From: CAYJBH01 sp964370605
GTDB lineage: Bacteria > Bacillota > Clostridia > Oscillospirales > Ruminococcaceae
Direction of reading: 5' to 3'
Assembly: GCA_964370605.1 (NCBI GenBank)
Contig: CAYJJX010000011.1
Location: forward strand, 1 to 64,000
DNA: 64,000 bases
Part shown: positions 16,568 to 25,293 of the stretch, one piece after another
How the letters are laid out: the number at the start of each line of letters is the position of its first letter
How positions within the stretch are numbered: the stretch's first letter is position 1
Made by a program: the position numbers and the translations under genes
Notes under the pieces: model-generated
Databases searched by the model: none
Told to the model about the DNA's origin: nothing
Seen by the model: only the letters and a program-made list of their open reading frames with translations

Positions 16568-17588
16568 TCAGGTTTTGGTCGGACTATCGGGCGGCGTCGA
16601 TTCGTCGGTAGCTGTTTTATTATTGCGCGAACACGGTTTTGAGGTTGTGGCAGCCTCGATACTCTTCTCGCAAAAACATCACGTCGAAATCGAGGCGGCA
16701 AAGCGCTTGGCGGATGAGTTGCAGCTGAGACATAGCATCATAGACATGCGTTCTAGGTTTGAAGAGCATGTATTGGCAGATTTTTGCAATAACTATCAGG
16801 ATGCGAGAACACCCAACCCCTGTGTGCGATGCAATCCATCTGTGAAGCTGTATGCCTTGACAGAACTTGCGAACGACCTGAATATACCGAAAATTGCTAC
16901 CGGACACTATGCAGATCTTTTGAAATATGGTAATCACACAATTCTTGCCTGTGCACCCGATTTATCAAAGGATCAAAGCTATATGCTATATCGTGTGCCA
17001 CAAGAAATACTTTCACGACTGATTTTTCCGCTTGCTAGCTATAAAAAGAGCGACATACGCGACAAGGCAAAAGCGCATGAACTGTCTTCAGCCGACAAGG
17101 CAGATTCACAAGAGCTTTGTTTTTGTGATGATTACGTTCAATTCTTAAATGAACGTGGTGTAACATCAAAACGTGGCGACTTTATTCTGCCGGACGGCAG
17201 ACGTATACGACATCGTGGAAGTTATTGCTATACGGTAGGTCAGCGCAAAGGATTGTCCGTGTCTTATGCTCACCCGCTCTATGTAAAAAGTATTGAGCCA
17301 AACGGTGACATATATCTCGGTGATAAGTCAGAACTATATAGTCACAGGGTCGAGGCATGTGAAGTAATGATAAATGATTACTTTAGTGATCTTGAGCACT
17401 TGATATTGTCGGCAAAGGTGAGAAGCACTGCAAAACCCACCGAGTGTATTATAAAGAGAACAAGCAAAGAGCAATTTCTCGTAGAGTTTAAAGAGCCTGT
17501 TTTTGCGCCTGCAAGAGGTCAGTCTATTGTGCTTTATACCGAGCTTGACGGCAGGAGTGTAGTTGTAGGTGGTGGAATAATAAAGTAA
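16554..17588 (+). CDS. mnmA: tRNA 2-thiouridylase MnmA
   Basis: A 344-residue ATP-pyrophosphatase that makes 2-thiouridine at U34 of Lys, Glu and Gln tRNAs. The P-loop 'GLSGGVDSSVAV' is at the start. The catalytic cysteine pair is in 'NPCVRCNP' (nucleophile) and 'ELCFCDD' (persulfide), with 'GHYAD' and 'KDQSYMLYRV' as family signatures. The ATG at 16554 is used because the upstream in-frame ATG lies well inside iscU. AAGGTG sits just before it. Sulfur probably comes from the linked desulfurase. Confidence 0.96.
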   Translation: MIITDQVLVGLSGGVDSSVAVLLLREHGFEVVAASILFSQKHHVEIEAAKRLADELQLRHSIIDMRSRFEEHVLADFCNNYQDARTPNPCVRCNPSVKLYALTELANDLNIPKIATGHYADLLKYGNHTILACAPDLSKDQSYMLYRVPQEILSRLIFPLASYKKSDIRDKAKAHELSSADKADSQELCFCDDYVQFLNERGVTSKRGDFILPDGRRIRHRGSYCYTVGQRKGLSVSYAHPLYVKSIEPNGDIYLGDKSELYSHRVEACEVMINDYFSDLEHLILSAKVRSTAKPTECIIKRTSKEQFLVEFKEPVFAPARGQSIVLYTELDGRSVVVGGGIIK

Positions 17589-17625
17589 AAATCAATATAT
17601 AACATAAAGAGAAAGGACACAAAAC

Positions 17626-18588
17626 ATGAACAGTATTTTGGAGCAACTTTCTTTGATCGGAATCATACCGGTCATTGCGATAAATGATAAGGAGGATGCA
17701 GTTCCGCTTGCAAAGGCATTGGAAGCGGGCGGGATATCGGCCGCCGAGGTCACATTTCGTACCGATGCAGCTGAAGATTCAATCAAGGCTATTGCACAGA
17801 ATTGTCCGAACATTGTGGTCGGTGCCGGTACGATTTTGAACACTGAGCAATGTGAACGTGCTATAGCAGCAGGTTCAAAGTTTATTGTCAGTCCCGGATA
17901 TAACGACGAGGTGGTAAACCTATGTAAGGCAAAAGACATTCCGATTATACCCGGTTGTGTAAATCCATCCGAAATCACAAAGGCGGTCAATGCAGGACTT
18001 GATATGGTGAAGTTTTTCCCTGCCGGAGTATCGGGCGGTCTTGATTATATAAAAAATGTGGCACCTGTGTTTCCTAAACTAAAATTCATGCCTACCGGCG
18101 GAGTAAATCTTGACAATGTAAATTCCTACCTAGAATACCCCAAGATCGCATGTTGCGGTGGAACTTGGATGGTGAAGGCAGACTTAATAACACAAAAAAG
18201 GTTTGATGAAATCACTTGTCTTTGCAAAGAGGCTGTCGGTGTGATGCTTGATTTTAAGTTCGGCCATATGGCTATAAATGCCGAGACTGCAGAAAATGCT
18301 ACTCAAATCGCAGACACTCTTGATAACTTTTTCGGACTTGAAAAAAATGAGGGCGAAAAGTCGATAGTATCCTCCGGTGATATTGAAATCATGAAAATTC
18401 CGAATCGAGGCAAAAACGGTCATATTGCGATTACCACAAGGTCGTTGCCAAGAGCTATCGCCCATCTTACAGCAAAGGGTGTGGGATTTGATTTTGAGAA
18501 TGCAGGTTACAACAGCAAAGCCGAGATGGTGATGGTATATACCGATATTTCGGTCGGTGGATTTGACATTCATCTTTTGAAAGCATAG
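17626..18588 (+). CDS. eda: KDPG/KHG aldolase fused to a VOC (glyoxalase-like) domain
   Basis: A 320-residue protein. Residues 1-~205 are a class I 2-keto-3-deoxy-6-phosphogluconate / 4-hydroxy-2-oxoglutarate aldolase: Glu41 and Arg45 (AAEVTFRTDAA) and the Schiff-base Lys129 (MVKFFPAG). From ~215 onward a second unit looks like a VOC/glyoxalase domain ('FGHMAINAETAEN' and 'NGHIAITTRSLPRAIAHL' as the paired beta-alpha-beta units). Ordinary Eda proteins are ~210 residues, so this is a fusion. The ribosome binding site is AAAGGA nine bases before the ATG. No Entner-Doudoroff dehydratase or kinase is adjacent. The VOC part may bind or sense a keto-sugar; that is inference. Confidence 0.92.
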   Translation: MNSILEQLSLIGIIPVIAINDKEDAVPLAKALEAGGISAAEVTFRTDAAEDSIKAIAQNCPNIVVGAGTILNTEQCERAIAAGSKFIVSPGYNDEVVNLCKAKDIPIIPGCVNPSEITKAVNAGLDMVKFFPAGVSGGLDYIKNVAPVFPKLKFMPTGGVNLDNVNSYLEYPKIACCGGTWMVKADLITQKRFDEITCLCKEAVGVMLDFKFGHMAINAETAENATQIADTLDNFFGLEKNEGEKSIVSSGDIEIMKIPNRGKNGHIAITTRSLPRAIAHLTAKGVGFDFENAGYNSKAEMVMVYTDISVGGFDIHLLKA

Positions 18589-18725
18589 GATAAAATGATT
18601 TAGCGATATAATTCTGCCTATCGGTGTTGCCATCGAAAGTATAACGGTGTCCCCGCTTTGACAGTCAATGGCAATCCCCAATCATTTATAGTATAAATGC
18701 CTATAGGTACAGATAATATAATAAT

Positions 18726-18770
18726 AAAGACGATGCTCACAATCCGTTTGGATCAGTGACATCGTCTTTT
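18726..18770. terminator. Bidirectional intrinsic terminator
   Basis: AAAGACGATG (18726-18735) pairs with CATCGTCTTT (18760-18769), with a smaller inner hairpin ATCC-GTTT-GGAT. T-runs flank both sides, so it can end the aldolase transcript (+) and the ABC exporter operon (-). The rest of the gap 18589-18799 shows no gene. Confidence 0.9.
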
Positions 18771-18799
18771 ATTGCAGTTAAATTGTGTGGCTATCGTGA

Positions 18800-20578
18800 C
18801 TAATCAATAATATCGTCGTGTTGTGTCATATACAGTTTGTGATACTCACCTTTTAGTTCGAGAAGTTCATCGTGTGTCCCCTGCTCTTTGATGCCCTTAT
18901 CTGAGATATACAGAATCCTATCGCAGTGCTTGATGGTAGACAGACGATGTGCAATGATAAAGGAAGTCCTGCTCTCCAGCAGAAGCTGTATGCCTTGTTG
19001 TAGGAGTTTTTCGGTCTTAGCATCAATGGAGGAGGTCGCTTCATCCAACACAAGGATTTTCGGATTACAAAGAAGTGTTCTTGCAAAGGCGATAAGTTGT
19101 TTTTGTCCTTGGGATAGTCGAGAGCCCCGCTCACTGAGTTTGGTATTGTAGCCGTCTTCGAATTCGACGATAAAATCATGCGCATACACCGCCTTACATG
19201 CGGCGATTACCTCTTCATCCGTGGCATCCAGTCTACCGTAGCGGATATTTTCCATGATGGTATCGCTGAAGATAAAGCTATCTTGCAACATTATACCCAT
19301 TTGTGAGCGCAATGATTTAAGTGTAGTTTTTGAGATATCATACCCGTCGATATAAAGAGTGCCGTCGTTTATGTTATAGAATCTGGAGATAAGGTTGACA
19401 ACGGTGGTTTTTCCGGCACCGGTCGGGCCTACAAGAGCGATTGACTCACCGGCTTTTACACTAAGATTAAAGTTTTCCAGAATGTTGATATTACCGTCAT
19501 ACGAAAAGGTAACATTGTCAAATTTCACCTCACCCGAAATTTTGGGGAGATTTTTTGCGTCAACAACATCGGTGACATTGACCGGCTCATCTAGAAGTTC
19601 GAATATACGTTCCAGATATGCAAGGGCATTAATAAAACCGTTGTAGATATTTGAGATGCTGAGGATAGGTTGCCAGAACCTCCAAGCGTAGCCCGCTACG
19701 GCGATAAGTGTACCGATCTGCAATCCTGCTCCAATAAAGTAGAACCCTACAAGGTATAACGCGCAAACAATAATAACAGATAGATTTTCTACAATATACC
19801 ATACAAGGTTACTGGTAAATTGTGCCTTTATCCAAGCGTCGCGGAAATTTTTATTTAGCCGATTAAAGATACCGGAGTTGAACTGTTCTCTTGCAAACAC
19901 CTGTGTCAATTTTGCGCCATCAATGCTCTCGGCAAGATATGCGTTAAGATTAGAACTCTTATTAGAAACACTTTGCCAGGCTCGCCGCTGCGCCGGTTTG
20001 AGTAGCAGTATGGCAATGAGAAAAAGCGGAACACCGGCAAAAACCACAAGGCTAAGCGTTACACTTCGGGTCAACATAAATATCGAGATGACAACAAGAT
20101 TGAAAAGCTCTAAGATAAGGTTGATTATTCCGTTTGAAAGTATGTCAGATACACTGTTGACATAGTTAATGACGCGAATGAGTATTTTACCATGCGGTCT
20201 CGTGTCATAATATTCAAACGGCAGTCGTTGCAGGTGGATAAAGACATCGTTTCGAAGATTGAATATAATCTCCTGGCTGACCTTTGCCATGATTCGGGAT
20301 CGTGCTGTACCCAATAGGATGCCTATTGCTATACAAACGGCAGAGAGTATCGCCAAAAATAACAGTTGTTGCACATCACGGTTTGGAACTGCCTCGTTGA
20401 GTGCCGTCTCCATAAATACAGGTAGGAAAAGAATGAAAATGGCAGAGAAAGCCGACATGATAAATGCCAACAGCATCTTACCTTTAAATGGTTTTATATA
20501 GACAAAAGCTCGCTTGAAATGTTTAATATTAAACGGAGTTTCCAGCGATTCGTCGATATCAAATCTATTTCGTGCCAC
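18800..20578 (-). CDS. Heterodimeric ABC exporter subunit with consensus ATP site (TM288/BmrD-like)
   Basis: A 592-residue half-transporter: six transmembrane helices (residues ~25-320), then an ATPase domain. Walker A is 'GPTGAGKTTVV', signature 'SRLSQGQKQLIAFAR', Walker B 'ILVLDEATSSID' with the catalytic Glu, and the H-loop His is in 'IIAHRLSTI'. It starts at GTG 20578 with GGAGG upstream and overlaps its partner gene by 14 bases. The signature has LSQGQ rather than LSGGQ, seen in several heterodimeric exporters. Likely an efflux pump for lipids, peptides or drugs; the substrate is not evident. Confidence 0.94.
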   Translation of the reverse strand: MARNRFDIDESLETPFNIKHFKRAFVYIKPFKGKMLLAFIMSAFSAIFILFLPVFMETALNEAVPNRDVQQLLFLAILSAVCIAIGILLGTARSRIMAKVSQEIIFNLRNDVFIHLQRLPFEYYDTRPHGKILIRVINYVNSVSDILSNGIINLILELFNLVVISIFMLTRSVTLSLVVFAGVPLFLIAILLLKPAQRRAWQSVSNKSSNLNAYLAESIDGAKLTQVFAREQFNSGIFNRLNKNFRDAWIKAQFTSNLVWYIVENLSVIIVCALYLVGFYFIGAGLQIGTLIAVAGYAWRFWQPILSISNIYNGFINALAYLERIFELLDEPVNVTDVVDAKNLPKISGEVKFDNVTFSYDGNINILENFNLSVKAGESIALVGPTGAGKTTVVNLISRFYNINDGTLYIDGYDISKTTLKSLRSQMGIMLQDSFIFSDTIMENIRYGRLDATDEEVIAACKAVYAHDFIVEFEDGYNTKLSERGSRLSQGQKQLIAFARTLLCNPKILVLDEATSSIDAKTEKLLQQGIQLLLESRTSFIIAHRLSTIKHCDRILYISDKGIKEQGTHDELLELKGEYHKLYMTQHDDIID

Positions 20579-22337
20579 TGTTGCCCTCCTCGTTTAAAAT
20601 ATTTTGAAGGCTATAAACCTCTTGATAATAACCGGGTCTATTTATCAACTCGTCGTGTGTGCCACAGTCAGCTATTCTGCCGTCCTGAAGAATGACGATT
20701 TTATCGGCACGTTTGGTAGTAGAGATTCGCTGTGCTATTATTATCTTGGTAGACTTAAAGTCAAGATCATCGATTGCATTTTGTATTTCTTTTTCAGTTT
20801 CAAGGTCGACGGCAGAAGTGGTGTCGTCCAAGATAAGTATTGCAGGACGAACAGCGAGGGCGCGCGCCAATGCAATTCGTTGCTTTTGACCGCCGGAAAG
20901 TCCTGTGCCTCGTTCACCGACGATGGTCTCGAATCCTTCCGGTAGCTTATCGATGAAGTCAACGCTTGCAGCCTCGGCAAATTCTTCAACCTCTTCACGG
21001 GAGAGGTCGGGATCGCCGTAGGCTATGTTGCTATCAACAGTGTCGGAAAAGAGGAAAACGTCCTGGGTTGCCATTCCGACATTTTCTCGCAGGTAGCCTT
21101 TCTCATAGAGATTGACCGGCACATCGTCGACATAAACATTACCGGATGACACATCTTGAAATCGGACAATAAGGTTGACAAGCGCCGTCTTGCCGGAACC
21201 GGTTGGCCCCATTACGGCAACAGTTTCTCCGGCTTTTATATCTAGATTTATGTCTCTTAGAATATTGACATCACCGACCGAAAAATTGACATTTTCAAAG
21301 CGGATATCACCTTTAAGTCGTTCATTTTTTACCACCGCATCGCTTCTTGATTGGATGGTGGAGCGTTCATAGAAAAGTTCGATTACTTTTGAGGAGGAGG
21401 CGATAAAACGCTGGAGATCGTTCAGCAACATTCCCATCGTCTTCATCGGGTTAGAAAGTGTAAAGATAAGTCCGTTGAACAGCGAAAAGGTGCCAAGAGT
21501 GATACGACCGTTGATCAAGAATATGCCGCCAACCAACAAAACGGCAATAAAAAGAGATTGCGAGAGGGCGTCAATGATCGGGAAGAATCGGAGCCACATC
21601 AATGTAGCCTTACAGTTGGCATCGCGATAGGCACGATTTTTCTCCTCGAAACGCATTATCTCATGCTCTTCTTTTGCGAATGCCTTGACAACTCTGTTGC
21701 CAGAGATATTTTCCTGAGCCTGAGTATTGATTCCGGAGAGTTTTTCACGCAGATCGACATAGAGCGGTCGGACTTTTTTTGAAAAGTGAATGGTCAATAC
21801 CAGTATTATCGGTGTAATCGCGAGCAGTGAAAGGGCGAAGAGCGGATCACGCATAACGAACAACACAGCAGTACATACGAAAATCACCACCGAATCGATC
21901 AACATTCTAGCAATCCAAGCTGTCGCATGTCTGACCATGTCAAGATCACCGGAAAGTCTTGTCATCAGATCGCCGGTGCGGTTTCTGCCATAAAACCTAA
22001 TGTCTTGGCTTTGCATATTATCATATAGTACCGAGCGTATACGATAGACCATATTTTGAGAACATACTTCAAAATTCATTATATTGAAGTATGCAAGTGT
22101 CGTCCTGATAAAAGTATACCCTATCAATAATGCGACCAAAAAAAACAACCGATCCGTGATCTCCCGAGTGATAACGGGATTGTCAATGAGCGGTGTAAAA
22201 ACTTCGTCTATAATCTGCTCAATGATGATGCTGTTAAACATCACCATTGAAGATAAAATTGCCGTAAACACGAGCGAAACAATGTATCGCGCTCGGTCAC
22301 CTTTCAGGTTTCGCCATATCCATCGAATTTGAAGCAT
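20565..22337 (-). CDS. Heterodimeric ABC exporter subunit with degenerate ATP site (TM287/BmrC-like)
   Basis: A 590-residue half-transporter with six transmembrane helices followed by an ATPase domain. Walker A is 'GPTGSGKTALV' and the signature 'TGLSGGQKQRIALAR' is canonical. Walker B reads 'ILILDDTTSAVD', with Asp where the catalytic Glu belongs, and the H-loop reads 'IIAQRISTT', with Gln in place of His. These changes mark the degenerate-site half of heterodimers such as TM287/288 and BmrCD. A TTG at 22355 is in frame, but the ATG at 22337 has AAGGA about ten bases upstream and matches the family start. Confidence 0.93.
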   Translation of the reverse strand: MLQIRWIWRNLKGDRARYIVSLVFTAILSSMVMFNSIIIEQIIDEVFTPLIDNPVITREITDRLFFLVALLIGYTFIRTTLAYFNIMNFEVCSQNMVYRIRSVLYDNMQSQDIRFYGRNRTGDLMTRLSGDLDMVRHATAWIARMLIDSVVIFVCTAVLFVMRDPLFALSLLAITPIILVLTIHFSKKVRPLYVDLREKLSGINTQAQENISGNRVVKAFAKEEHEIMRFEEKNRAYRDANCKATLMWLRFFPIIDALSQSLFIAVLLVGGIFLINGRITLGTFSLFNGLIFTLSNPMKTMGMLLNDLQRFIASSSKVIELFYERSTIQSRSDAVVKNERLKGDIRFENVNFSVGDVNILRDINLDIKAGETVAVMGPTGSGKTALVNLIVRFQDVSSGNVYVDDVPVNLYEKGYLRENVGMATQDVFLFSDTVDSNIAYGDPDLSREEVEEFAEAASVDFIDKLPEGFETIVGERGTGLSGGQKQRIALARALAVRPAILILDDTTSAVDLETEKEIQNAIDDLDFKSTKIIIAQRISTTKRADKIVILQDGRIADCGTHDELINRPGYYQEVYSLQNILNEEGNSGTK

Positions 22338-22402
22338 AGCAAATACATCCTTCAAGTATTTTGCGGATAGAAAAAACTAGATATCGCATTGCGTTGAAGT
22401 TT

Positions 22403-22431
22403 ATTTTATTGTAAATAAGGCGAAAAGTCAA
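22403..22431 (-). promoter_or_regulatory. Sigma-A promoter of the ABC exporter operon
   Basis: On the minus strand there is TTGACT (22426-22431), a 17-base spacer and TAAAAT (22403-22408). It ends 12 bases from the stop of the upstream membrane-protein gene. Confidence 0.7.
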
Positions 22432-22442
22432 GTATTATTTTG

Positions 22443-23555
22443 CTATTTTTCTGCCTTTTTCGAATTTTTTTCTCCCGAGTCTTTTGCTTCCTTTTTATCC
22501 TTCTTTTCTTTCTTCTCTTTTGGTTCTTTTTTCGGGCGCTCTGCTTTAGCCGGCCTCTCGCCCTTTGGCGGCCGTTTCTTCTTGCCCTTTTGCTCTCCCT
22601 CTTCTTCCGCCGCAGGTGTGTCTTCTTTTGAACCCGGTATGACCTGTTTTGTAATTACGGCGGTGCTTTCCGGTTTCAGCAGTGAATATTTTGGCCAGAA
22701 AGGATAGAAAATTGGGGTAGTACGGCTGTATTTTTTATAGTCGCCGTTTTGTTTGAGCAATAACCTGCGTGTGTTTTCATGATCGGCAGCCTGTTTTTTC
22801 AAAAGTCGCAAAGTCATAATATATCCGACCAATACGACAAACCACTGTCCGACACCAATATAAAAAGTTAGGCCGCTAAAAACGATGCCGACCTGAAACA
22901 GCAATTCATAGTACTGGACAGGGCTTTGAGTACGTTTGAAGTGCTTGGTAGTTATATATCCTGCACGAATTTCCGCCTCTCTATCTTTTTGTACATGCTC
23001 CTTGACAAGATTGGCACAGGAGATAAGGCGCAAGATGGAATATACCATTATGACGCAGCCAAGGAAAACCATGATCATAGTCGGTGCAGTTTCAAACTGC
23101 TCAAAAGCAAGCATAATATAAAATAATGGCAACATATAAAGCACTCGGCCTATAGAATGGAGAAAGATCATTATCACCTGAACAGGTATTGGGGGATTTT
23201 CCTTGTCGAGGTTACGCATCTTTGTTTCTGATTTTAGGTCATACATATCAAATTCAAGATGTCGTACAATCTGCCGAACGATTATGAACCCAATGTAGAT
23301 GAGTGGCAGTATAAACACAAAGATATTATCGGCACCGAAGAAACGAATCATCAAAAATAATGAGATGATCGAAGCGGAAGCGATGTGTACAACGATTGAA
23401 TCTTTATTGTAATCCCCCACCCTTAAAAGTGAGACGGCAAACACCAACAAAAGTAATAGCAAAAGTTCCGGAGCAAAAGCTTCGGTCAAATTCTTAAACA
23501 GAACATTGTAGTCCCAGTTTAGCGGATTTATGTAGTATAAAAGTTCGTTTAGCAT
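22443..23555 (-). CDS. Polytopic membrane protein with Lys/Glu/Pro-rich cytoplasmic tail, unknown function
   Basis: A 370-residue protein I do not recognise as a named family. About seven or eight hydrophobic segments span residues ~30-270. A segment 'GDYKKYSRTTPIFYPFWP' (~285) resembles the end of isoprenylcysteine/phospholipid methyltransferase (ICMT/PEMT) folds, and 'KRTQSPVQYYELL' (~205) sits where those enzymes carry the RHPxY SAM-binding box, here not conserved. The last ~55 residues are almost only Lys, Glu, Pro and Ala. It may be a catalytically dead ICMT-like protein or unrelated. It follows the SDR gene by 11 bases. Confidence 0.75.
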   Translation of the reverse strand: MLNELLYYINPLNWDYNVLFKNLTEAFAPELLLLLLLVFAVSLLRVGDYNKDSIVVHIASASIISLFLMIRFFGADNIFVFILPLIYIGFIIVRQIVRHLEFDMYDLKSETKMRNLDKENPPIPVQVIMIFLHSIGRVLYMLPLFYIMLAFEQFETAPTMIMVFLGCVIMVYSILRLISCANLVKEHVQKDREAEIRAGYITTKHFKRTQSPVQYYELLFQVGIVFSGLTFYIGVGQWFVVLVGYIMTLRLLKKQAADHENTRRLLLKQNGDYKKYSRTTPIFYPFWPKYSLLKPESTAVITKQVIPGSKEDTPAAEEEGEQKGKKKRPPKGERPAKAERPKKEPKEKKEKKDKKEAKDSGEKNSKKAEK

Positions 23556-23566
23556 GACATGTTTCC

Positions 23567-24280
23567 TTAAAATTCAACTCCGCCATCCTGGCGCAGTACC
23601 TGACCTGTGATAAATCTTGAACTCTCGCTGCAAAGAAAAAATGCAGTTGCAGCCACCTCAGAGGGTGTACAGAGTCGTTTTTGAGGGGTATATTTTATTA
23701 ACTCGCCAAGGGTGTGGGCGTCGTTCATGGGTGTATCGACAATGCCGGGAGCGATTGCGTTGACCGTAATACCGCTCGGCGCGAGTTCGCTTGAAAGTGA
23801 GGTGACAAGTCCATTTATTGCAGCTTTTGATGCGCTGTAATGTGTTTCGCAGGATCCACCTGAGTGAGAGAATACCGAGGAAATCGCTACAAGACGTCCC
23901 TGCTTTTTTTCCAAAAAATATGGTGTTGTCGCACGGAACGTATAGAATGTTCCAAAGAAATTGACATCAAAGATTTTATGCAGTTCATCGTCGGTGATGT
24001 CTTGAATTTGGTTTTGTGATGTTATTCCGGCAGAAGAAATAACTGCATCAATGCCATGAAAACGCGCCACGCATTGCTCTACCAACGCATTGACTTCATT
24101 ACTGTTGGAGCAATCACACTTCACGGCAAAAGCGGTATCAAAGCGACGACAGATATCTTGTGCCATGTCGCTACCACTGAGAAAGGAAAAACAGACATTC
24201 CAACCGCTTTCCAGAAAACGTAAAACACAGGCAAGACCTATTCCGGAGCTTCCTCCGGTGACAAGCAGAGTTTTTCTCAC
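23567..24280 (-). CDS. Short-chain dehydrogenase/reductase (FabG-like)
   Basis: A 237-residue classical SDR using NAD(P)H. The cofactor loop is 'VTGGSSGIGLA' (Thr-Gly-x3-Gly-x-Gly). The catalytic set is Ser in 'AISSVFSHSGG', Tyr-x3-Lys in 'HYSASKAA', and Asn-Ala-Gly in 'SSAGITSQ' (here Ser-Ala-Gly replaces the usual Asn-Ala-Gly). The end 'FITGQVLRQDGGVEF' is like FabG. The GTG at 24280 abuts the tadA stop and has GAGGGG upstream. The substrate is unknown; a role in fatty acid or sugar reduction cannot be separated. Confidence 0.92.
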   Translation of the reverse strand: MRKTLLVTGGSSGIGLACVLRFLESGWNVCFSFLSGSDMAQDICRRFDTAFAVKCDCSNSNEVNALVEQCVARFHGIDAVISSAGITSQNQIQDITDDELHKIFDVNFFGTFYTFRATTPYFLEKKQGRLVAISSVFSHSGGSCETHYSASKAAINGLVTSLSSELAPSGITVNAIAPGIVDTPMNDAHTLGELIKYTPQKRLCTPSEVAATAFFLCSESSRFITGQVLRQDGGVEF

Positions 24281-24766
24281 CTATTTCCCCTCTTTGAGTT
24301 TCTTTTTTGTTTTTTTTCGGCGAAGCTCTTTGAAAAAGTTGCTCAGAATCTCGCTGCATTTTAATTCCAAGACACCGCCGACCATCTGAGGTTTATGGTT
24401 GAAGGGCAATTCAAAAAGATTTGTTACCGACCCACAAACGCCGGCCTTTGGATCATAGGCTCCGAAAACCACACGATTGAGCCGTGAGTTTATGATAGCG
24501 CCGCCGCACATTGGACAGGGTTCAAGGGTGACGAAAAGATCGCAGTCGGAAAGTCGCCAGCGTCCCAGTCGCTTACAGGCTTTCTTTATTGCCACTATCT
24601 CGGCATGAGCTATCGAACTATTTTTGCTTTCACGTAGGTTATAACCCTTGCCGACTATCTTGCCGTCGCAAACCACAACCGCGCCCACCGGAACTTCTCC
24701 TTTTTTCATCGCTTTTTCGGCAAGTTTAAGCGCTTTTTCCATAAAATAGCTATCTGTTTTGGACAT
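24281..24766 (-). CDS. tadA: tRNA adenosine(34) deaminase TadA
   Basis: A 161-residue zinc deaminase that converts A34 to inosine in tRNA-Arg(ACG). Zinc ligands and the proton shuttle are 'HAEIVAI' and 'PCPMCGGAI'; 'EVPVGAVVV' is typical of TadA. The ATG at 24766 has AGGA eight bases before it. It lies 61 bases inside the 3' end of the upstream CPBP gene, an unusually long overlap. The C-terminus is very Lys-rich ('LRRKKTKKKLKEGK'). Confidence 0.95.
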   Translation of the reverse strand: MSKTDSYFMEKALKLAEKAMKKGEVPVGAVVVCDGKIVGKGYNLRESKNSSIAHAEIVAIKKACKRLGRWRLSDCDLFVTLEPCPMCGGAIINSRLNRVVFGAYDPKAGVCGSVTNLFELPFNHKPQMVGGVLELKCSEILSNFFKELRRKKTKKKLKEGK

Positions 24767-25293
24767 GTGTTTTTTCCTATCAAAAAGGTAATAAATGATA
24801 ACAAGGCAAAGAGAATATAGAGTGCAACCGTCAGTATGAATGCGATATTTTCGCTCAGATAGTAGTTGAAAAGATAGACAGTGTATGCAAAGCAGTTGTT
24901 GAGTAGATGGAGAAATATGCAAAAACGCAGATTGCCGAACAACTGCATTGCAGCGGAAAGAGCAAGAGACAGAAGGAAAATTGAAAGCATCCCGACAGGA
25001 TTAAATATATGTAGCGATGCAAACAGTATTGAGGTGATAACTACAGCGGCAACCGCTCCATATTTTTCGAGATATCGCTGTAACAATCCTCGGAACAAAA
25101 GCTCTTCGAAAAAGGCAGGTGCAAGACAGACGGTAACGAAGGTTAGTAATACAGAGAGATCGACATCGATATCGGTTATTGGGTCGGTAGATGTCAGCTG
25201 GTTAAGCAGTATGGTGATAATATTAGCTAAAGGTATAAGACCGATGAATATTCCGGTATAAAACAGTCGAAGCGGACGATTATCCCCTGTCAT
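24706..25293 (-). CDS. CPBP-family intramembrane glutamic protease
   Basis: A 195-residue polytopic protein of the CPBP/Abi (Rce1-like) family. The catalytic motif EE-x3-R is 'FFEELLFRGLL', the second motif F-x3-H is 'FASLHIF', and the third, His-x3-Asn, is in 'LHLLNNCFAY'. Six or so hydrophobic helices are visible. The ATG at 25293 has AGAGGG eight bases upstream and overlaps the sugar transferase by 14 bases. In other bacteria such proteins act in self-immunity or protein processing; the target here is unknown. Confidence 0.9.
   Translation of the reverse strand: MTGDNRPLRLFYTGIFIGLIPLANIITILLNQLTSTDPITDIDVDLSVLLTFVTVCLAPAFFEELLFRGLLQRYLEKYGAVAAVVITSILFASLHIFNPVGMLSIFLLSLALSAAMQLFGNLRFCIFLHLLNNCFAYTVYLFNYYLSENIAFILTVALYILFALLSFITFLIGKNTCPKQIAILWKKRLNLPKKR

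Noticed and set aside
18589..18725. Small RNA or promoter in the gap after the aldolase (TTGACA at 18658)
   Set aside because: No -10 at the right distance and no conserved fold is visible.
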